A program made the position numbers and the translations under genes. A model generated the notes under the pieces. That model saw nothing but the letters and a program-made list of their open reading frames with translations. It did no database searches and had not been told where the DNA came from. This document shows positions 6,640 to 16,895 of a stretch of 64,000 bases of DNA, piece after piece. Every line of letters starts with the position of its first letter. Positions within the stretch are counted from its first letter, which is position 1. This DNA comes from Planctomycetota bacterium (lineage in GTDB: Bacteria > Planctomycetota > PUPC01 > JACPCR01): the NCBI GenBank assembly GCA_016179685.1, contig JACPCR010000065.1:21581-85580 (forward strand). The letters run 5' to 3'.

Positions 6640-9600
6640 TTGGACTTCGGCCGTGCCCCACAGGCGGGGGCTGGCCATGATCTCGCCCGGGACGTCGGCG
6701 GTCAGCCCGGTGGCCTTGTTCGACCAGTAGACGCGTGCGGCCCGATTGTTGCCCGTAGCGTCCGAGTAGATGACGCCGAGGTCAATCTTGTAGGACTTAC
6801 CCGGCTGGGGTGAGAAATCGAGGGATTTCAGGGGAATCGCGGCTTCAAACGTATAGCTGCCCTGGCCCTTTCCGACCGACAGGACGGCATCCGCGAGGAG
6901 GGATACGGAATCGACGGTATGCGAGCGCCAGGGGCTGGAGAAGGTCACCGGCTGTTTCGTGCCGGGCACCTTCCAGCGGTAGAGGACGGCGGCGGGCTTG
7001 TTGTCGAACACGGAGAGGAGCAGGCGGAGGTCGCCCACGACCGGCTGCTCCCGGCCCGGATCGGCGTCGGCGTCGGCGCCGAGCTGCAAGTCGAGGGAAT
7101 CGCCGCTGATGAAGAGGTGCGTGAAGTCCTTTCCCCCATTGACCATGGGGTTGCCGTCACCCCAGACCTCGTAGGCCAGGCAGAGGTGTTCCGCCGCGGC
7201 GGCTACGGCCGCCCGGGCGCGGTAGGGCCCGGATGACCATTCCACGAACGATGTCTTGGGGAACTCATCGAGCTTGCCGTCGACGGCGGGCATCTGCGCC
7301 AGGCGTGAGAGGGTCAAGGTCCTGGGCGTGGCCTGCTCGGCAGCGCGTTTTTGGAGAAGCTGTTCGGAGGTTTGCAGGTCTTGTGCAGAAACGGCGAAGC
7401 CGCCACCCTCGATGGGCCTGAGCGTGTCGAATCCATGGAGCTGGATCAGGTTGTAGGAGGTACCTCCGGCGATGAGGTAGTACTCCTGCGTTTTTCTTGC
7501 CTTGAAGAAATAGCCGCCGAACCATTCGGAGCCCATGGTGCCGCCGCCGAGCGGGACGCCCGGCAGGGCCTCCGCGGGCCAAGACACGGCGCCCGTGCGG
7601 GTGTCCTGGAACACGCTGGCCAGGAAAAGGCCATCCATCGTCATGAGGTAGAGCCGGCCCATGTTGGAATTCATGGCGAAGACGTGGCCGAGCGTAGTCT
7701 CCGTATCGGCCAGCCCGATGCAGCTCAGGGTGCCGACGAGGACGTCGTCGCGCTCCGGAATGGGAGCGGCATGCGAGCCGTGGACGTCGGACCAGGCGTC
7801 CTTGTAGGTCCAGAGGATGCTCCCGTCCTCCCGAACGCAGGCGAACGGCGATCCGGCGATAACCCGGCCGCCACGGGCGAGATAAAGCTTATGGAAGAGT
7901 CGGACCTCGCGGCTCAAGATGAGCTTCTGCTGGCTGACGTCCCAGAGCGGGACGCCTCCGGGCGTCCATCCCTTGAGCGGTATCTTCCGGAGGCCTTCCT
8001 GGCAGGAGTAGAGGTTGAAGGATTCATCGAGCCAGTAGCCGCCCCAGTGTCCGTTGCCCAGGACGTAAGGGAGGTTGGCGGCGATCTCTTCCACCTGTCC
8101 GACTCCATCGTCATTGGCGTCGGACCACAGGAACGGGAGATGTTCGGGTGGCGGGGGACGCCGGCTTCCCCGAGGCGTGCCGGGCGGGTCTATGGGCACG
8201 GGCGGCGGCGTGAGGGGCAGGGGGACGTCCTTCAGATTCTTGACCTGGGCCGTGCCGAAGCGAGCAGCCGGGACGAAGGCCTCTCCCCGCCGGATGTACA
8301 GGACGCCTCGTTTGCCCATCAGGTACTCATGGTCGTTGAATTTCAGGAGTTCTCCGGACATGCCTTCGACCAGGCGGACTGCGACGGGCACGGCCTTGCC
8401 GGACTCGTAATCGAGGTGGAACTCGCAGCCGACGCCGAAGAGGCGGGTCTTGTCGTCCAAATCCGCACAGGCGCCGGAGCCGCCGTAGCCGGTCGGCCCG
8501 AGAAAGTCCCGGACAAGCTGCCCCTCGGGAGTCCAAACGCTGATGCGCTTGGGCGAGAGGGTCCCCTCGGCGACCCAGAGGCGGCCATGCTCGTCCAGGT
8601 CGATCCCGGAGGGATTCCGCAGGTTCTGGGGCTGCCATAGACCCGGCTGCCGTCGGCCTCCCGCCTGCCCGATGGTGCGGAGGAATCGCCCGTCCGGTCC
8701 GAACACCTTGATCTGATGAGACCCGTGGTCGGTGACGAAGGCCTGGCCCTGGCCGTCCAAGGCCATGTCGAAGGGCTGGTCGAGGTCGCTGGTAATCCAG
8801 GGAATGGGCTTTTCGCCCTCGATCTTGACGACCTGGGCGCCGGAGATGACATGAAGCGTGCCGCGGCCGTCGAAGGCGAGGCCGGCGGGCTTGGGCACGG
8901 GAACGTCCCCCAGCGGCTTCACCGTTGCCTTGTCGAAAAAGCGAACCACGTCTGGCCCGGCGAGTGATACGGCGAGGCGGTCCGGACTCACGGCCAGGCC
9001 GGTGAGCGTGGCCTTCTCCTCCTGGGTCGCCACGGGAACGATGAGGAGGGGCTCGCCCGTCGTCTGGAATGGGGCGAACTGGCCGGACTTGACCTGGAGG
9101 CGGCCGACGGAGGGCGGCGGAGGGGGACTTGCATGGCCATTCATGCCCGCGTAGAGGAACGACTCATCGGCGGCGACGGCTCGGATTCCCTGGAATTTCC
9201 GTTCGCCCCATTTCTTCCGACCGTCGAGGTCCGTGCCGATCATGGCCCATCCGGCCTCCCCGCCGCCTGCGGCGAGGATCATCATGCCTCGGCTCGCGGC
9301 CACGGCCACGGGCGGGCTGTGGTCGCTCATCCAGGCGCCAGTGTTATCCGCATTGTCCCAGGGAGGGATGCCGGCTGTGCCGTAGCTGGCCCGGTAGGTG
9401 GGCTCGATGCCCTGATGAAAGAGGCCGCGCCAGCGGTATGCCCCGGGTGCGACGAGCCGGCCCTGCTCGTCCGTGCAGTCCCAGAAATCGGTCCGGTCAC
9501 CCTGGGCGCGCTGGGCCATGCCGATGAGGTTTTTCACGCGCACGCCCTGTTCGTTTTCGATGACCAGGGTTACGAAGCCGTCGAACGGCACGCGATATTG

Positions 9601-10512
9601 AAGGGCCACGGGCCCCTCGGTTTTCTGAAGGTAGAGGTCCGTCGGGCCGACGTCCGCCTTGGGCAGTTGCAGGTTTCCCTTGGGCTCGAGCTTGACGCTG
9701 CCCCATGCGTTTTCGGAGGTCCAGAAGAACTCGCGGCTCGTCTGGCCCTCGCGGAGGAGGTCCGCATAACGGTGGATGGGCCAGCTTCTGCCGTCGGGCC
9801 CGCCCCAGAGGAATTCCATGCCCATGTTGAAAGAGTCGCCGGCCGCATAGGACCGGGGCGGCTTGTAGGGCTGGCCGGTCTCGCGGACGGTGGCGGCCTG
9901 CCCGGTGATCAGCCGCCAGGGGAGCGAGATTTCCTGGACGTAGCTCTTGCCGTCGTCACCCTGGCGGAAGGCCTCGGCGGCCCCGGCCGCAAGGGCGTCA
10001 TCCAGACCCGTGAACGCCGGCACTCCCTCGGGGTCCCCTTTCTTCCAGCCGTATCGGCCGTAGGCAATGCGGAGCACGGGCCGATCGCAGGCCGCGGAAT
10101 ACCAGGCGTCCACGTGCAGGGTCATGTCCGTCCTGACCCGGAGCTGCAGACAGTCGCTGCGCCAGCCGCTGCCAAGGTCGAAGCGCGGATCGACCTTGTT
10201 GAAGAGGGGGGTGGCATCGCGCCAGAGGATGGCGAGGTAAAAATGCTCGGGATCATGCATGGCCGCGACCCTGGCCGAATAGCTGGTCTTCATCCGGTAA
10301 TTGGCGAAAACCTCGATCTGGCCGGAAAGGTCCCAGTCGTCGAGCTGGCCGTCGATCTGGACCTTTCCCGGCGGGGGCACGGCATGGAGGACGTGGTTCG
10401 TCGTCTGCTGGCCTCGGGCCGGGCCGTCGAGAAGGCACAGCCCGGCGAGGAGAGAAAGGACAACCCTACGGCCGCGGGCGCGAGGTCTTCCGGAGCTATT
10501 TTGAGGAGGCAT
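6634..10512 (-). CDS. Giant secreted CBM9-like / FlgD-like / NHL-propeller protein (paralogue A)
   Basis: 1292 aa, ATG at 10512. Residues 1-35 are a signal peptide (RRVVLSLLAGLCLLDG, then ARGQ). Residues 50-205 form a CBM9/DOMON-like beta sandwich (KVQIDGQLDDWDLSGQIEVF, FYLAILWRDATPL). Residues 305-370 are a FlgD-like Ig segment (APGAYRWRG). Residues 380-780 form an NHL-type propeller with repeats such as GIDLDEHGRLWVAEG and VFGPDGRFLRTIG. Residues 796-808 hold an EF-hand-like loop (DANDDGVGQVEE). Residues 1067-1292 form a second CBM9-like domain (MPAVDGKLDEF, SLDLQLGADAD, VYWSN). The architecture equals that of the proteins at 10542-15965 and 32496-36329. Binding of extracellular polysaccharide is the natural inference. 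No catalytic site was recognised. It follows paralogue B by 29 bp. Confidence 0.82.
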   Translation of the reverse strand: MPPQNSSGRPRARGRRVVLSLLAGLCLLDGPARGQQTTNHVLHAVPPPGKVQIDGQLDDWDLSGQIEVFANYRMKTSYSARVAAMHDPEHFYLAILWRDATPLFNKVDPRFDLGSGWRSDCLQLRVRTDMTLHVDAWYSAACDRPVLRIAYGRYGWKKGDPEGVPAFTGLDDALAAGAAEAFRQGDDGKSYVQEISLPWRLITGQAATVRETGQPYKPPRSYAAGDSFNMGMEFLWGGPDGRSWPIHRYADLLREGQTSREFFWTSENAWGSVKLEPKGNLQLPKADVGPTDLYLQKTEGPVALQYRVPFDGFVTLVIENEQGVRVKNLIGMAQRAQGDRTDFWDCTDEQGRLVAPGAYRWRGLFHQGIEPTYRASYGTAGIPPWDNADNTGAWMSDHSPPVAVAASRGMMILAAGGGEAGWAMIGTDLDGRKKWGERKFQGIRAVAADESFLYAGMNGHASPPPPPSVGRLQVKSGQFAPFQTTGEPLLIVPVATQEEKATLTGLAVSPDRLAVSLAGPDVVRFFDKATVKPLGDVPVPKPAGLAFDGRGTLHVISGAQVVKIEGEKPIPWITSDLDQPFDMALDGQGQAFVTDHGSHQIKVFGPDGRFLRTIGQAGGRRQPGLWQPQNLRNPSGIDLDEHGRLWVAEGTLSPKRISVWTPEGQLVRDFLGPTGYGGSGACADLDDKTRLFGVGCEFHLDYESGKAVPVAVRLVEGMSGELLKFNDHEYLMGKRGVLYIRRGEAFVPAARFGTAQVKNLKDVPLPLTPPPVPIDPPGTPRGSRRPPPPEHLPFLWSDANDDGVGQVEEIAANLPYVLGNGHWGGYWLDESFNLYSCQEGLRKIPLKGWTPGGVPLWDVSQQKLILSREVRLFHKLYLARGGRVIAGSPFACVREDGSILWTYKDAWSDVHGSHAAPIPERDDVLVGTLSCIGLADTETTLGHVFAMNSNMGRLYLMTMDGLFLASVFQDTRTGAVSWPAEALPGVPLGGGTMGSEWFGGYFFKARKTQEYYLIAGGTSYNLIQLHGFDTLRPIEGGGFAVSAQDLQTSEQLLQKRAAEQATPRTLTLSRLAQMPAVDGKLDEFPKTSFVEWSSGPYRARAAVAAAAEHLCLAYEVWGDGNPMVNGGKDFTHLFISGDSLDLQLGADADADPGREQPVVGDLRLLLSVFDNKPAAVLYRWKVPGTKQPVTFSSPWRSHTVDSVSLLADAVLSVGKGQGSYTFEAAIPLKSLDFSPQPGKSYKIDLGVIYSDATGNNRAARVYWSNKATGLTADVPGEIMASPRLWGTAEVQP

Positions 10513-10541
10513 GGGGAGGGGTTCCTTTGGGTTTTCAAGTA

Positions 10542-13500
10542 TCAGCGCCTGGGCCGATCCTGCGTCCTGGGCTTGGGCCGCTTGACCGGCTCGGGCTCCT
10601 GACTTTCTTCGAGATCGTCTTCGATATTCGGGCTTTCGCCGCCGCCGATCTTCCCTTCATCCAGGGGGGAAAGCGAACGGATGTCCTCGGGACCTGAAAT
10701 GCTCGATTCGGCGGCCAGCAGGTGGCCCCAGAGGTTGGGCGTCATCCGCACCTCGCTGGGAGCGTCGGAGATGATTGGCGTCGTCTCGTTGGACCAGTAA
10801 TAGCGCCCCGTCACTGTGTGCCCGTGCTCGTCCGTCGTCAGGATGCCCCAGTCGAACCGGTAACGGCGGCCCGGCTCGGGCTTGAAGCCGAGGGTCTTGA
10901 GCGGCAGCGCGGCTTCGAGCTGGTAGCCCGGTCCCTGCTCCTGGATGGCGACTTCGGCATCATCGAGGCGGCGGACCTCTTCAATGACTTCGCGGCCGAC
11001 CGGCGAGACGACCTCATACACTGCGGCGGGATCGTGACCGGGCGACACGGGCCGATAGAGCACGGCGAGGGGTTTGCCGCTCGCCACGGTGATCAAGAGG
11101 CGCAGGTCGCCGGCTGCTGGCGCGTGTCGAGCCCGCGTCAGACCCGGGTCCGTGGCAAGCTGCAAATCGACGCTCGAGCCTGTCTTGAAGATGCGCCTCC
11201 AGTCCTCGGCATCGTTTCGCAGTGGGCCCCGATTCACCCGGTAGAAGAGGTAGAGGCGCTCGCGGTCGTAAGTGATCCTGAAGGAAGCCGTGGGAGCGGC
11301 CAGTGGGTCGCCCCGGGGGATGCGGGCCACGGGCACGCCGAACCAGTCGTCATCGTCTCCATCGATCTTGGGGCTCGTGGAGAAGGGGTGAAGAAATAGA
11401 ATGGGCGCTTCCCGCCAGTTCTTGCGCCTGGCCTGCTCGGTCTCCCAGGCCCTGGCCCGCTGGAGAACAGCTTCAGTTACGGAGACAGACCCCTGAGATC
11501 GGCGGAAGGAATCGAGTCCCTTGACCTCGACAAGGCTCGCATGGTTGTGTCCAGCAACGATGTAGCAACGGCCGCCGGACGCCTGGCAGAAGTATCCCCT
11601 GAAATGCTCGCCTCCGGGTGAGCAGGTGTCCAGCCGCAGGCCGCGCTGATGATCCTCCATCCCCCACCATGCGGTGTCCGGAATACGGTAGTCCCTGAAG
11701 ACTGTGCCGGCCAGGATGCCGTCATGGGTCCAGATATTCCACGCCGCCGGGTTCGAGCTGTGTATCTGGAAGGCGCCGAGTTCGCCGCCGGCCGGGGCGT
11801 TCATAGAATCCGGATGGCAAATATTCTCGAATTCGGCGACAACTTGGCCAGGGGTGTAGGGCGGGGCAGAATGGAGCGCCTGGACTCCGCTCCCGAGGGT
11901 TGGGTATCTCCACAACAATTCGGCCTGAGCCGTCACCACGCCGTTCCAGGCGCCACGGACAAAAAAATTGTCCCCAGGCAGCCATTCGAGTTGCAGGCTG
12001 CTGGCGGCAAACGGTTCGAGGGCGGGGAACGGGACTTCTTCCCAGACGGGGGCGCCGTGGGGCAGGATCTCCTTGACCCGGAAGAGGATGGAGCCGGCCA
12101 TGAGACTCAGGTCGGCGTTGAAGCGGCCCACGAAAAAGGGGCTTCGCTCAATCTTGCGGAGTACCACCTCCGCGGGCTGAACCTCCCCATCGCCGTTGAG
12201 GTCCGACCAGGTAAAACGGTGGTCCTGCAGGCGGACGCCGCCGAGGGCCTCGAGCATTCCCGGCCCTGCAAGCGGGGCGAAATCGGCCGCGTTCCCCACG
12301 CCAGCGGCCAGCTTCAGATGGTTCTCCTCGTAGAGATAGACGAGCCCGACGGACTGGATTCCGAAACGTGTGCGGGTGACCATGTAACGGCGCTGATGGT
12401 ATTCGATGGGTATTTCGCCCGGTGGCGTGGCATCCGTCCATATCAGGTTTTTCAGCCGCGAGGTGCCGCGTTCCCAATCGAGCTCGAACTCCATGGCCTT
12501 GTAGTAGAAGCGGCTCGGATCGCGGGGATCGAGGATGCCTCCGCCCCCGTACTCGGCGGGACCGAGAAATTCGGCCAGGAACCGTCCGTCCAGCGTCCAT
12601 TTCGAGATGCGCTTGGGATGAAAGGCGTATTCGACGACCCACAGGTGGTCTTCCGCGTCCACCGCCAGGGCGGTCACGTTCTTGAAGGCGCCCCTGTCCC
12701 AAGGCCCCGCCTTGCGGCCGCCGGGCCGTCCGATCGAGTGGAGAGGCCGGCCGTCGGGATCGAAAACCCTGACCACCTGACTCTCGGGCGAGGCATCGAA
12801 GATATAGAATCGGCCAAGGCGGTCGATCGCCAGGGCGGAGGCATCCGGGAGATTCTCGACGACCGTGCCGTGGTCCGATGCCCCCCGCGCTTCAGGATTG
12901 ACCCGGATGAGGCGGGACCCGCTGAGGGCGTAAAGGCGGCCCGAAGCGTCAAGCTGGATGCATCCGGGCCGCTCCACCGGGATTTCCTTCTCGAGCGTTC
13001 CGTTTCGGCTGTCATAGAGGCCGATGCGCTCGGTCTCGCGGCCATCCAGGGGCGCTTCACCGCCGAGGTAGGCCAGGGGCGCTACGCCTTGGACACCGCA
13101 GCGACGAGGATCGGCCTCTTGTCCACCGCGGTCCCGGCGGACGCCCAGCGTCGGGTGGCTCGTGAAGGCCTGGGTGATGCGCAACCGAACCGCGCGGGTC
13201 ACGACCTCCTGCCCGAAATCAACGGTGGCATCCAGGTAACGCGCATCGCCGTTCCAAGTGGCAGACGGCACGGTATAGTCGCGGCGTGCCTGCCGGTAGG
13301 TGGCCACCATCCTCCAATGCTCTTGCCCCTCGAGCGACACCTCATCCTTTTCCGACCCGATGAACACGTCAATCTCCGTGTTTTCGCCATCCACCTCTCG
13401 GATGGCCAGGCCGCGGAGGCTCACCGGCGACTTCCATTCGAGGAGGTAGATGCCGGGATGAGAGGGGCTGACAACGTTCGTGGCGTCGGCGCGCCACTCG

Positions 13501-15965
13501 CCTTTCTCACCGAGGATGCCGGAGTTGACGCGGACCTGGGCGGTCCGGCCCAGGTTTTCGAACCGGCGACGGAGGAACGTCATGCCTTCGAGCTCGGCCT
13601 TCCATTTCGGGCCCGATTGAGCCTTCTTTTCCGCCCTACCCGCCTGACCAGCTTCCAGACCATCGCCGCCCTCTTCAACGTCGCCCGGAGCATCCGAGAA
13701 CGACTCTTCGACGTCGCCCAGCGGGTCGGCGTCCGGCCGCTCCCAGGTCAGACGGATGGCGCGAGTGGAGGTAGCCGGGGGGAAAGGCACGGCGTCCCAG
13801 AAGCCCTGGCCGGAGTCCTCGAGGAACGTCCAGGCGGAATCGTCGGCGGGCTTCGGCGGGTAGGCCGTTTCGGGCTTCAGGAAGCTCAGGCGGAACTTCC
13901 AGCCCTTGGGCAATTCGGGCGGTGAAAAGACGGCCGTGCCCACGGGAAGCGCCTTCTTGAAAGCCAGAACGATATGATGCCGGACGCCCGATTCCTCGGC
14001 TGTCTCGATCCAGGTCAGGCTGCCGCGTGAGCCAGGCGGCGATCCGGTCAGCCGGAAAAGTCTCAAGAAATCACCGCGGTGGTCCGAAACGACACGCCCC
14101 GTGGCTCGGGAAGGGGACGACGGCGGGTAGTAGGGCAGGCACCGCTCCGAATCCGCGCTTGTGGCCTCGAAAGCCCGGGCCAACCAGTCCGCCTGCGCCT
14201 GAAACGACAGGTAAAGCCAGGAACCCTCTTCGCCCGCACCCTTCGGCCACGCCGCAAGCCCGGTCACCCCGCTGCGCCTGGCCGCGGTCGATGGCTGGGA
14301 AAGAACCTGACGAACGGTCCGTTTCTCGGGGCTGTAGGCCCAGACGTTATCCCGGCCCTGTCCGGGCGTCGCGATGTAGACCTCCTGGCCGTCTGCGGCC
14401 AGATATCGCGCACCCGTGAAACGGTCGAAGTTCGGCCACCCAGCCCTTTTCCGGCCCGAAAGATCGCATTCCATGAGGCTCACGCCGCTCTCGGAGACCG
14501 GAGCGCCGAACCAGATGCAGTCGCCCCAGGTCGCTGCGGCACAGGCTGGTGCGTGGTCGGAAAGCCATCCACCGGCGCCCGTTTCCCCTGTAGGCCAAGG
14601 CGTGCCCTCCCCGAGGCTCGGGTACACGGTGAACTGGTAGTGCAACTCGAGGGGCTTTCCGGAAAGGACCCGCCACCTGTAATTACCGGGCGACACGTAT
14701 GCCCCCTCCATGTCCTTGGCATCCCACGCGGCCCGGTGTCGGCCAGCGGACCGATTCTCCAGGGCGAAGAGGTTGCGGACGCGGCGGCCGCGGGAGTCGT
14801 CGATGACCATGGCGGCCAGGCCATCCTCGGGAATCTCATAATCGACGAGAATCGGCGGATGCGCCCCTTCACTCCGTTCGAAGGCAGACATCGGCCGATC
14901 GCCCAGGTCGGTATAAACCTGCAGACCTTCGAGGCTGACGATGGCGGGAATTTCGCCACCGCGGGTGAAGAGAAGCCGGATTCCCGCGGCCCTCAGCGGC
15001 GTGAAGGAAAGAGGCTTCGTACCCCCCTCGTGCAGGGCCACACGTTGCCATTCGTCGGGCGTGCCCACGGCCGGAGGCACATCGGCCTCGCCCGCGAAAC
15101 CTTGCAGCTCGAAGCGCCCGAAGTCCCCCTTCGCCCGAATCCCGACGATCTCCTGGGCATCCATCCAGGACATCACGATCCATTCAGGGCTCGAAACGCT
15201 GATATCGGACCGGCGAACCACGCCGGACTCGTCCTTACCCGTGTTCTGCCAGGGAGGGCCTGTGCCGGTGGTCAGAAAGGACGCCCGGTGCGGCGGTGGC
15301 CTTACACCGGCCCGAGCGGGCGGGGGTACATATTCCGCGCCGGCCTGGACGCAAGCCGCTGGGGCGACGTTGAGCAGACGGTCGCGGAAGAGGTGCAGGT
15401 CCGACAGCCTCACGCCGCCTCGTTCCCCGGACCAGAGTAGAGTGACCAGCACGGCCCGTGTCTTCACTCCCGGCGGGAAGGTGAGCCAGAGCCCTCCCGA
15501 TTGGCCGGGCCATCCCTCCGCTTTACCCCAACGGTCCTCGACGCTTGGGTCCCCTGGATAGGCCGTGTCATCCTTGAGGTAACGTAGCGAGCCTGTGGGC
15601 AGCAGCGCTGAGCCGATCGCTACGGGACGTTTGAAGCAGATCCGGAAGTGGAACTCGATGAGCCGGCCGGGCTCGGCATCGACGAGACCGCCGGGAATGG
15701 CCCAAGCCTTTTGGACGCCCCCGCGCCCTGGCTGCAGGCCGAGGACGTCCTTTAAAACTTGTTCTTGCGCCCTTTCCCACCGGCCCTCATCGTTCCGCAA
15801 CGCGCTGCAGACATCCGGGTCCAGATCCTCCCAGCTCACAGCCGGGCTGAATGGATCGGCGCACAGGGCCGGCAGCACGGCGAGGAACAAGACGGCTAGT
15901 AAATCGGCACGGACATAGTGCCGCACTATTTCCGGCCGATTTACTGATGTTGGAAGGGATGCCAT
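10542..15965 (-). CDS. Giant secreted FlgD-like / NHL-propeller / CBM9-like protein (paralogue B)
   Basis: 1807 aa from the ATG at 15965, which has GAAGAAGG upstream and gives a signal anchor (LLAVLFLAVLPALCADP, about residues 22-38). A frame extension to 16007 runs into a heptamer repeat and is unlikely to be translated. Residues 40-340 look like beta-rich carbohydrate-binding segments. Residues 368-435 are a FlgD-like Ig domain (GNYRWRVLSGK). Residues 480-930 include two more jelly-roll-like inserts not found in paralogue A (for example around FRLSFLKPETAYPPKPADD). Residues 930-1240 are NHL blades (DASALAIDRLGRFYIFDASP, VDAEDHLWVVEYAFHPKRIS). Residues 1252-1264 hold an EF-hand-like loop (DLNGDGEVQPAE). 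Residues 1525-1760 are a CBM9-like domain (KIDGDDDDWFGVPV, SVDLQLATD, YYWSNETT). The charged tail is low complexity. It is likely co-transcribed with the ECF/FecR genes upstream. Confidence 0.8.
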   Translation of the reverse strand: MASLPTSVNRPEIVRHYVRADLLAVLFLAVLPALCADPFSPAVSWEDLDPDVCSALRNDEGRWERAQEQVLKDVLGLQPGRGGVQKAWAIPGGLVDAEPGRLIEFHFRICFKRPVAIGSALLPTGSLRYLKDDTAYPGDPSVEDRWGKAEGWPGQSGGLWLTFPPGVKTRAVLVTLLWSGERGGVRLSDLHLFRDRLLNVAPAACVQAGAEYVPPPARAGVRPPPHRASFLTTGTGPPWQNTGKDESGVVRRSDISVSSPEWIVMSWMDAQEIVGIRAKGDFGRFELQGFAGEADVPPAVGTPDEWQRVALHEGGTKPLSFTPLRAAGIRLLFTRGGEIPAIVSLEGLQVYTDLGDRPMSAFERSEGAHPPILVDYEIPEDGLAAMVIDDSRGRRVRNLFALENRSAGRHRAAWDAKDMEGAYVSPGNYRWRVLSGKPLELHYQFTVYPSLGEGTPWPTGETGAGGWLSDHAPACAAATWGDCIWFGAPVSESGVSLMECDLSGRKRAGWPNFDRFTGARYLAADGQEVYIATPGQGRDNVWAYSPEKRTVRQVLSQPSTAARRSGVTGLAAWPKGAGEEGSWLYLSFQAQADWLARAFEATSADSERCLPYYPPSSPSRATGRVVSDHRGDFLRLFRLTGSPPGSRGSLTWIETAEESGVRHHIVLAFKKALPVGTAVFSPPELPKGWKFRLSFLKPETAYPPKPADDSAWTFLEDSGQGFWDAVPFPPATSTRAIRLTWERPDADPLGDVEESFSDAPGDVEEGGDGLEAGQAGRAEKKAQSGPKWKAELEGMTFLRRRFENLGRTAQVRVNSGILGEKGEWRADATNVVSPSHPGIYLLEWKSPVSLRGLAIREVDGENTEIDVFIGSEKDEVSLEGQEHWRMVATYRQARRDYTVPSATWNGDARYLDATVDFGQEVVTRAVRLRITQAFTSHPTLGVRRDRGGQEADPRRCGVQGVAPLAYLGGEAPLDGRETERIGLYDSRNGTLEKEIPVERPGCIQLDASGRLYALSGSRLIRVNPEARGASDHGTVVENLPDASALAIDRLGRFYIFDASPESQVVRVFDPDGRPLHSIGRPGGRKAGPWDRGAFKNVTALAVDAEDHLWVVEYAFHPKRISKWTLDGRFLAEFLGPAEYGGGGILDPRDPSRFYYKAMEFELDWERGTSRLKNLIWTDATPPGEIPIEYHQRRYMVTRTRFGIQSVGLVYLYEENHLKLAAGVGNAADFAPLAGPGMLEALGGVRLQDHRFTWSDLNGDGEVQPAEVVLRKIERSPFFVGRFNADLSLMAGSILFRVKEILPHGAPVWEEVPFPALEPFAASSLQLEWLPGDNFFVRGAWNGVVTAQAELLWRYPTLGSGVQALHSAPPYTPGQVVAEFENICHPDSMNAPAGGELGAFQIHSSNPAAWNIWTHDGILAGTVFRDYRIPDTAWWGMEDHQRGLRLDTCSPGGEHFRGYFCQASGGRCYIVAGHNHASLVEVKGLDSFRRSQGSVSVTEAVLQRARAWETEQARRKNWREAPILFLHPFSTSPKIDGDDDDWFGVPVARIPRGDPLAAPTASFRITYDRERLYLFYRVNRGPLRNDAEDWRRIFKTGSSVDLQLATDPGLTRARHAPAAGDLRLLITVASGKPLAVLYRPVSPGHDPAAVYEVVSPVGREVIEEVRRLDDAEVAIQEQGPGYQLEAALPLKTLGFKPEPGRRYRFDWGILTTDEHGHTVTGRYYWSNETTPIISDAPSEVRMTPNLWGHLLAAESSISGPEDIRSLSPLDEGKIGGGESPNIEDDLEESQEPEPVKRPKPRTQDRPRR

Positions 15966-16000
15966 GGATTCCGAGCCTTCTTCAGGCTGTAAGAGGTATG

Positions 16001-16022
16001 CTGACACCTGACACCTGACACC
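16001..16022. repeat. Heptamer repeat (CTGACAC)3
   Basis: Three tandem units of the seven-base sequence CTGACAC, the complement of the GTGTCAG/CAGGTGT frame used at 37824-37880 and 52491-52543. It sits in the 75-bp gap between the coiled-coil gene and paralogue B, just upstream of the chosen start codon. Confidence 0.9.
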
Positions 16023-16040
16023 AGGCAGGCAGAGCCCGCT

Positions 16041-16895
16041 TTATGGCGAAAGGAACACACGAAGCTCAGCCTCCATCGAGGCAACCTCCCGGCGGATGTC
16101 CGCTGCCGTCTGCATGTGCTTCTTCCTCAGCTCCAGATAGTTGTCAAGAGCCATGGCAGCGGCCGCCGCCGCCGTGTTCGGCTGGCCTTGATCCGCCAAC
16201 GACGTCTGGCTCGCCGCTACGAGCCAGGACCTGGCGAGAGCCAGAGAGAGATCTTGCTCGGCCAGAGACACGGCCTCGAGGGCTTCCAAGGATTTCTTGG
16301 ACAGATCGGCCGCAGCTTGGTGGAGGCGTCCAAGCTCCCCCCTGGCGGCCTGCGGATGTTCCTGTTCAACTTCTTTTTTCTTAAGGACTTGTAGAGCCTC
16401 CTGCAGCCCACCCAGCCCCTGCTCCAGCAGTGAATAGGCCCGTGCCGTCTCAGACAAGGCCGCTTTCAGATCACCGGCATTCATGACTTCCAGAATCGGG
16501 CCGACGGAAGAGCCCGGTCCGGCTCCGGAGGGCTCCGGGTTCCGCGAAGGCGCTTGAATAGCCCAGCCCCGACCCTGAATTTGAAAGATGTCCGGAGTAG
16601 GAGGATGGGCGGACACCCTCGGCCTCTGGACGAGATCGTCCAGCTCGACCAGACGGGCGTGGGCGCGTGCAAGGTCGCCGGCGACCCGTTCGAGTCGGGT
16701 ATCCAGCTCCTTTCGGACGCCATCGGTCGGCCCTGGGGGCGGCCCTGCGGCCCCTCTTTCCGCGGTGCAGGGCGTCAGCCAACCCAGAACACAGAGTAGC
16801 AGGAGCCCCTGCCGTCGATTCTGATTACCGTCTCGGATCATTCTCCGAGATTGGCCAGGGCCACACCGTGCTGGAGATTTCGAGACGGGTATCAT
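16041..16895 (-). CDS. Secreted or anchored coiled-coil protein of the ECF/FecR cluster
   Basis: 284 aa if started at the ATG at 16895, whose bases overlap the FecR stop as ATGA (translational coupling). A second ATG at 16841 gives a more compact signal peptide. The hydrophobic stretch GLLLLCVLGWLTPCTA is followed by a mature protein with a long helical heptad pattern (residues 60-95 VRKELDTRLERVAGDLARAH; 145-284 helical, alanine- and glutamate-rich, with an alanine run). Family not recognised. The coupling to FecR and position before two giant exported proteins suggest a periplasmic partner of that regulatory system, but this is inference. Confidence 0.65.
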   Translation of the reverse strand: MIPVSKSPARCGPGQSRRMIRDGNQNRRQGLLLLCVLGWLTPCTAERGAAGPPPGPTDGVRKELDTRLERVAGDLARAHARLVELDDLVQRPRVSAHPPTPDIFQIQGRGWAIQAPSRNPEPSGAGPGSSVGPILEVMNAGDLKAALSETARAYSLLEQGLGGLQEALQVLKKKEVEQEHPQAARGELGRLHQAAADLSKKSLEALEAVSLAEQDLSLALARSWLVAASQTSLADQGQPNTAAAAAAMALDNYLELRKKHMQTAADIRREVASMEAELRVFLSP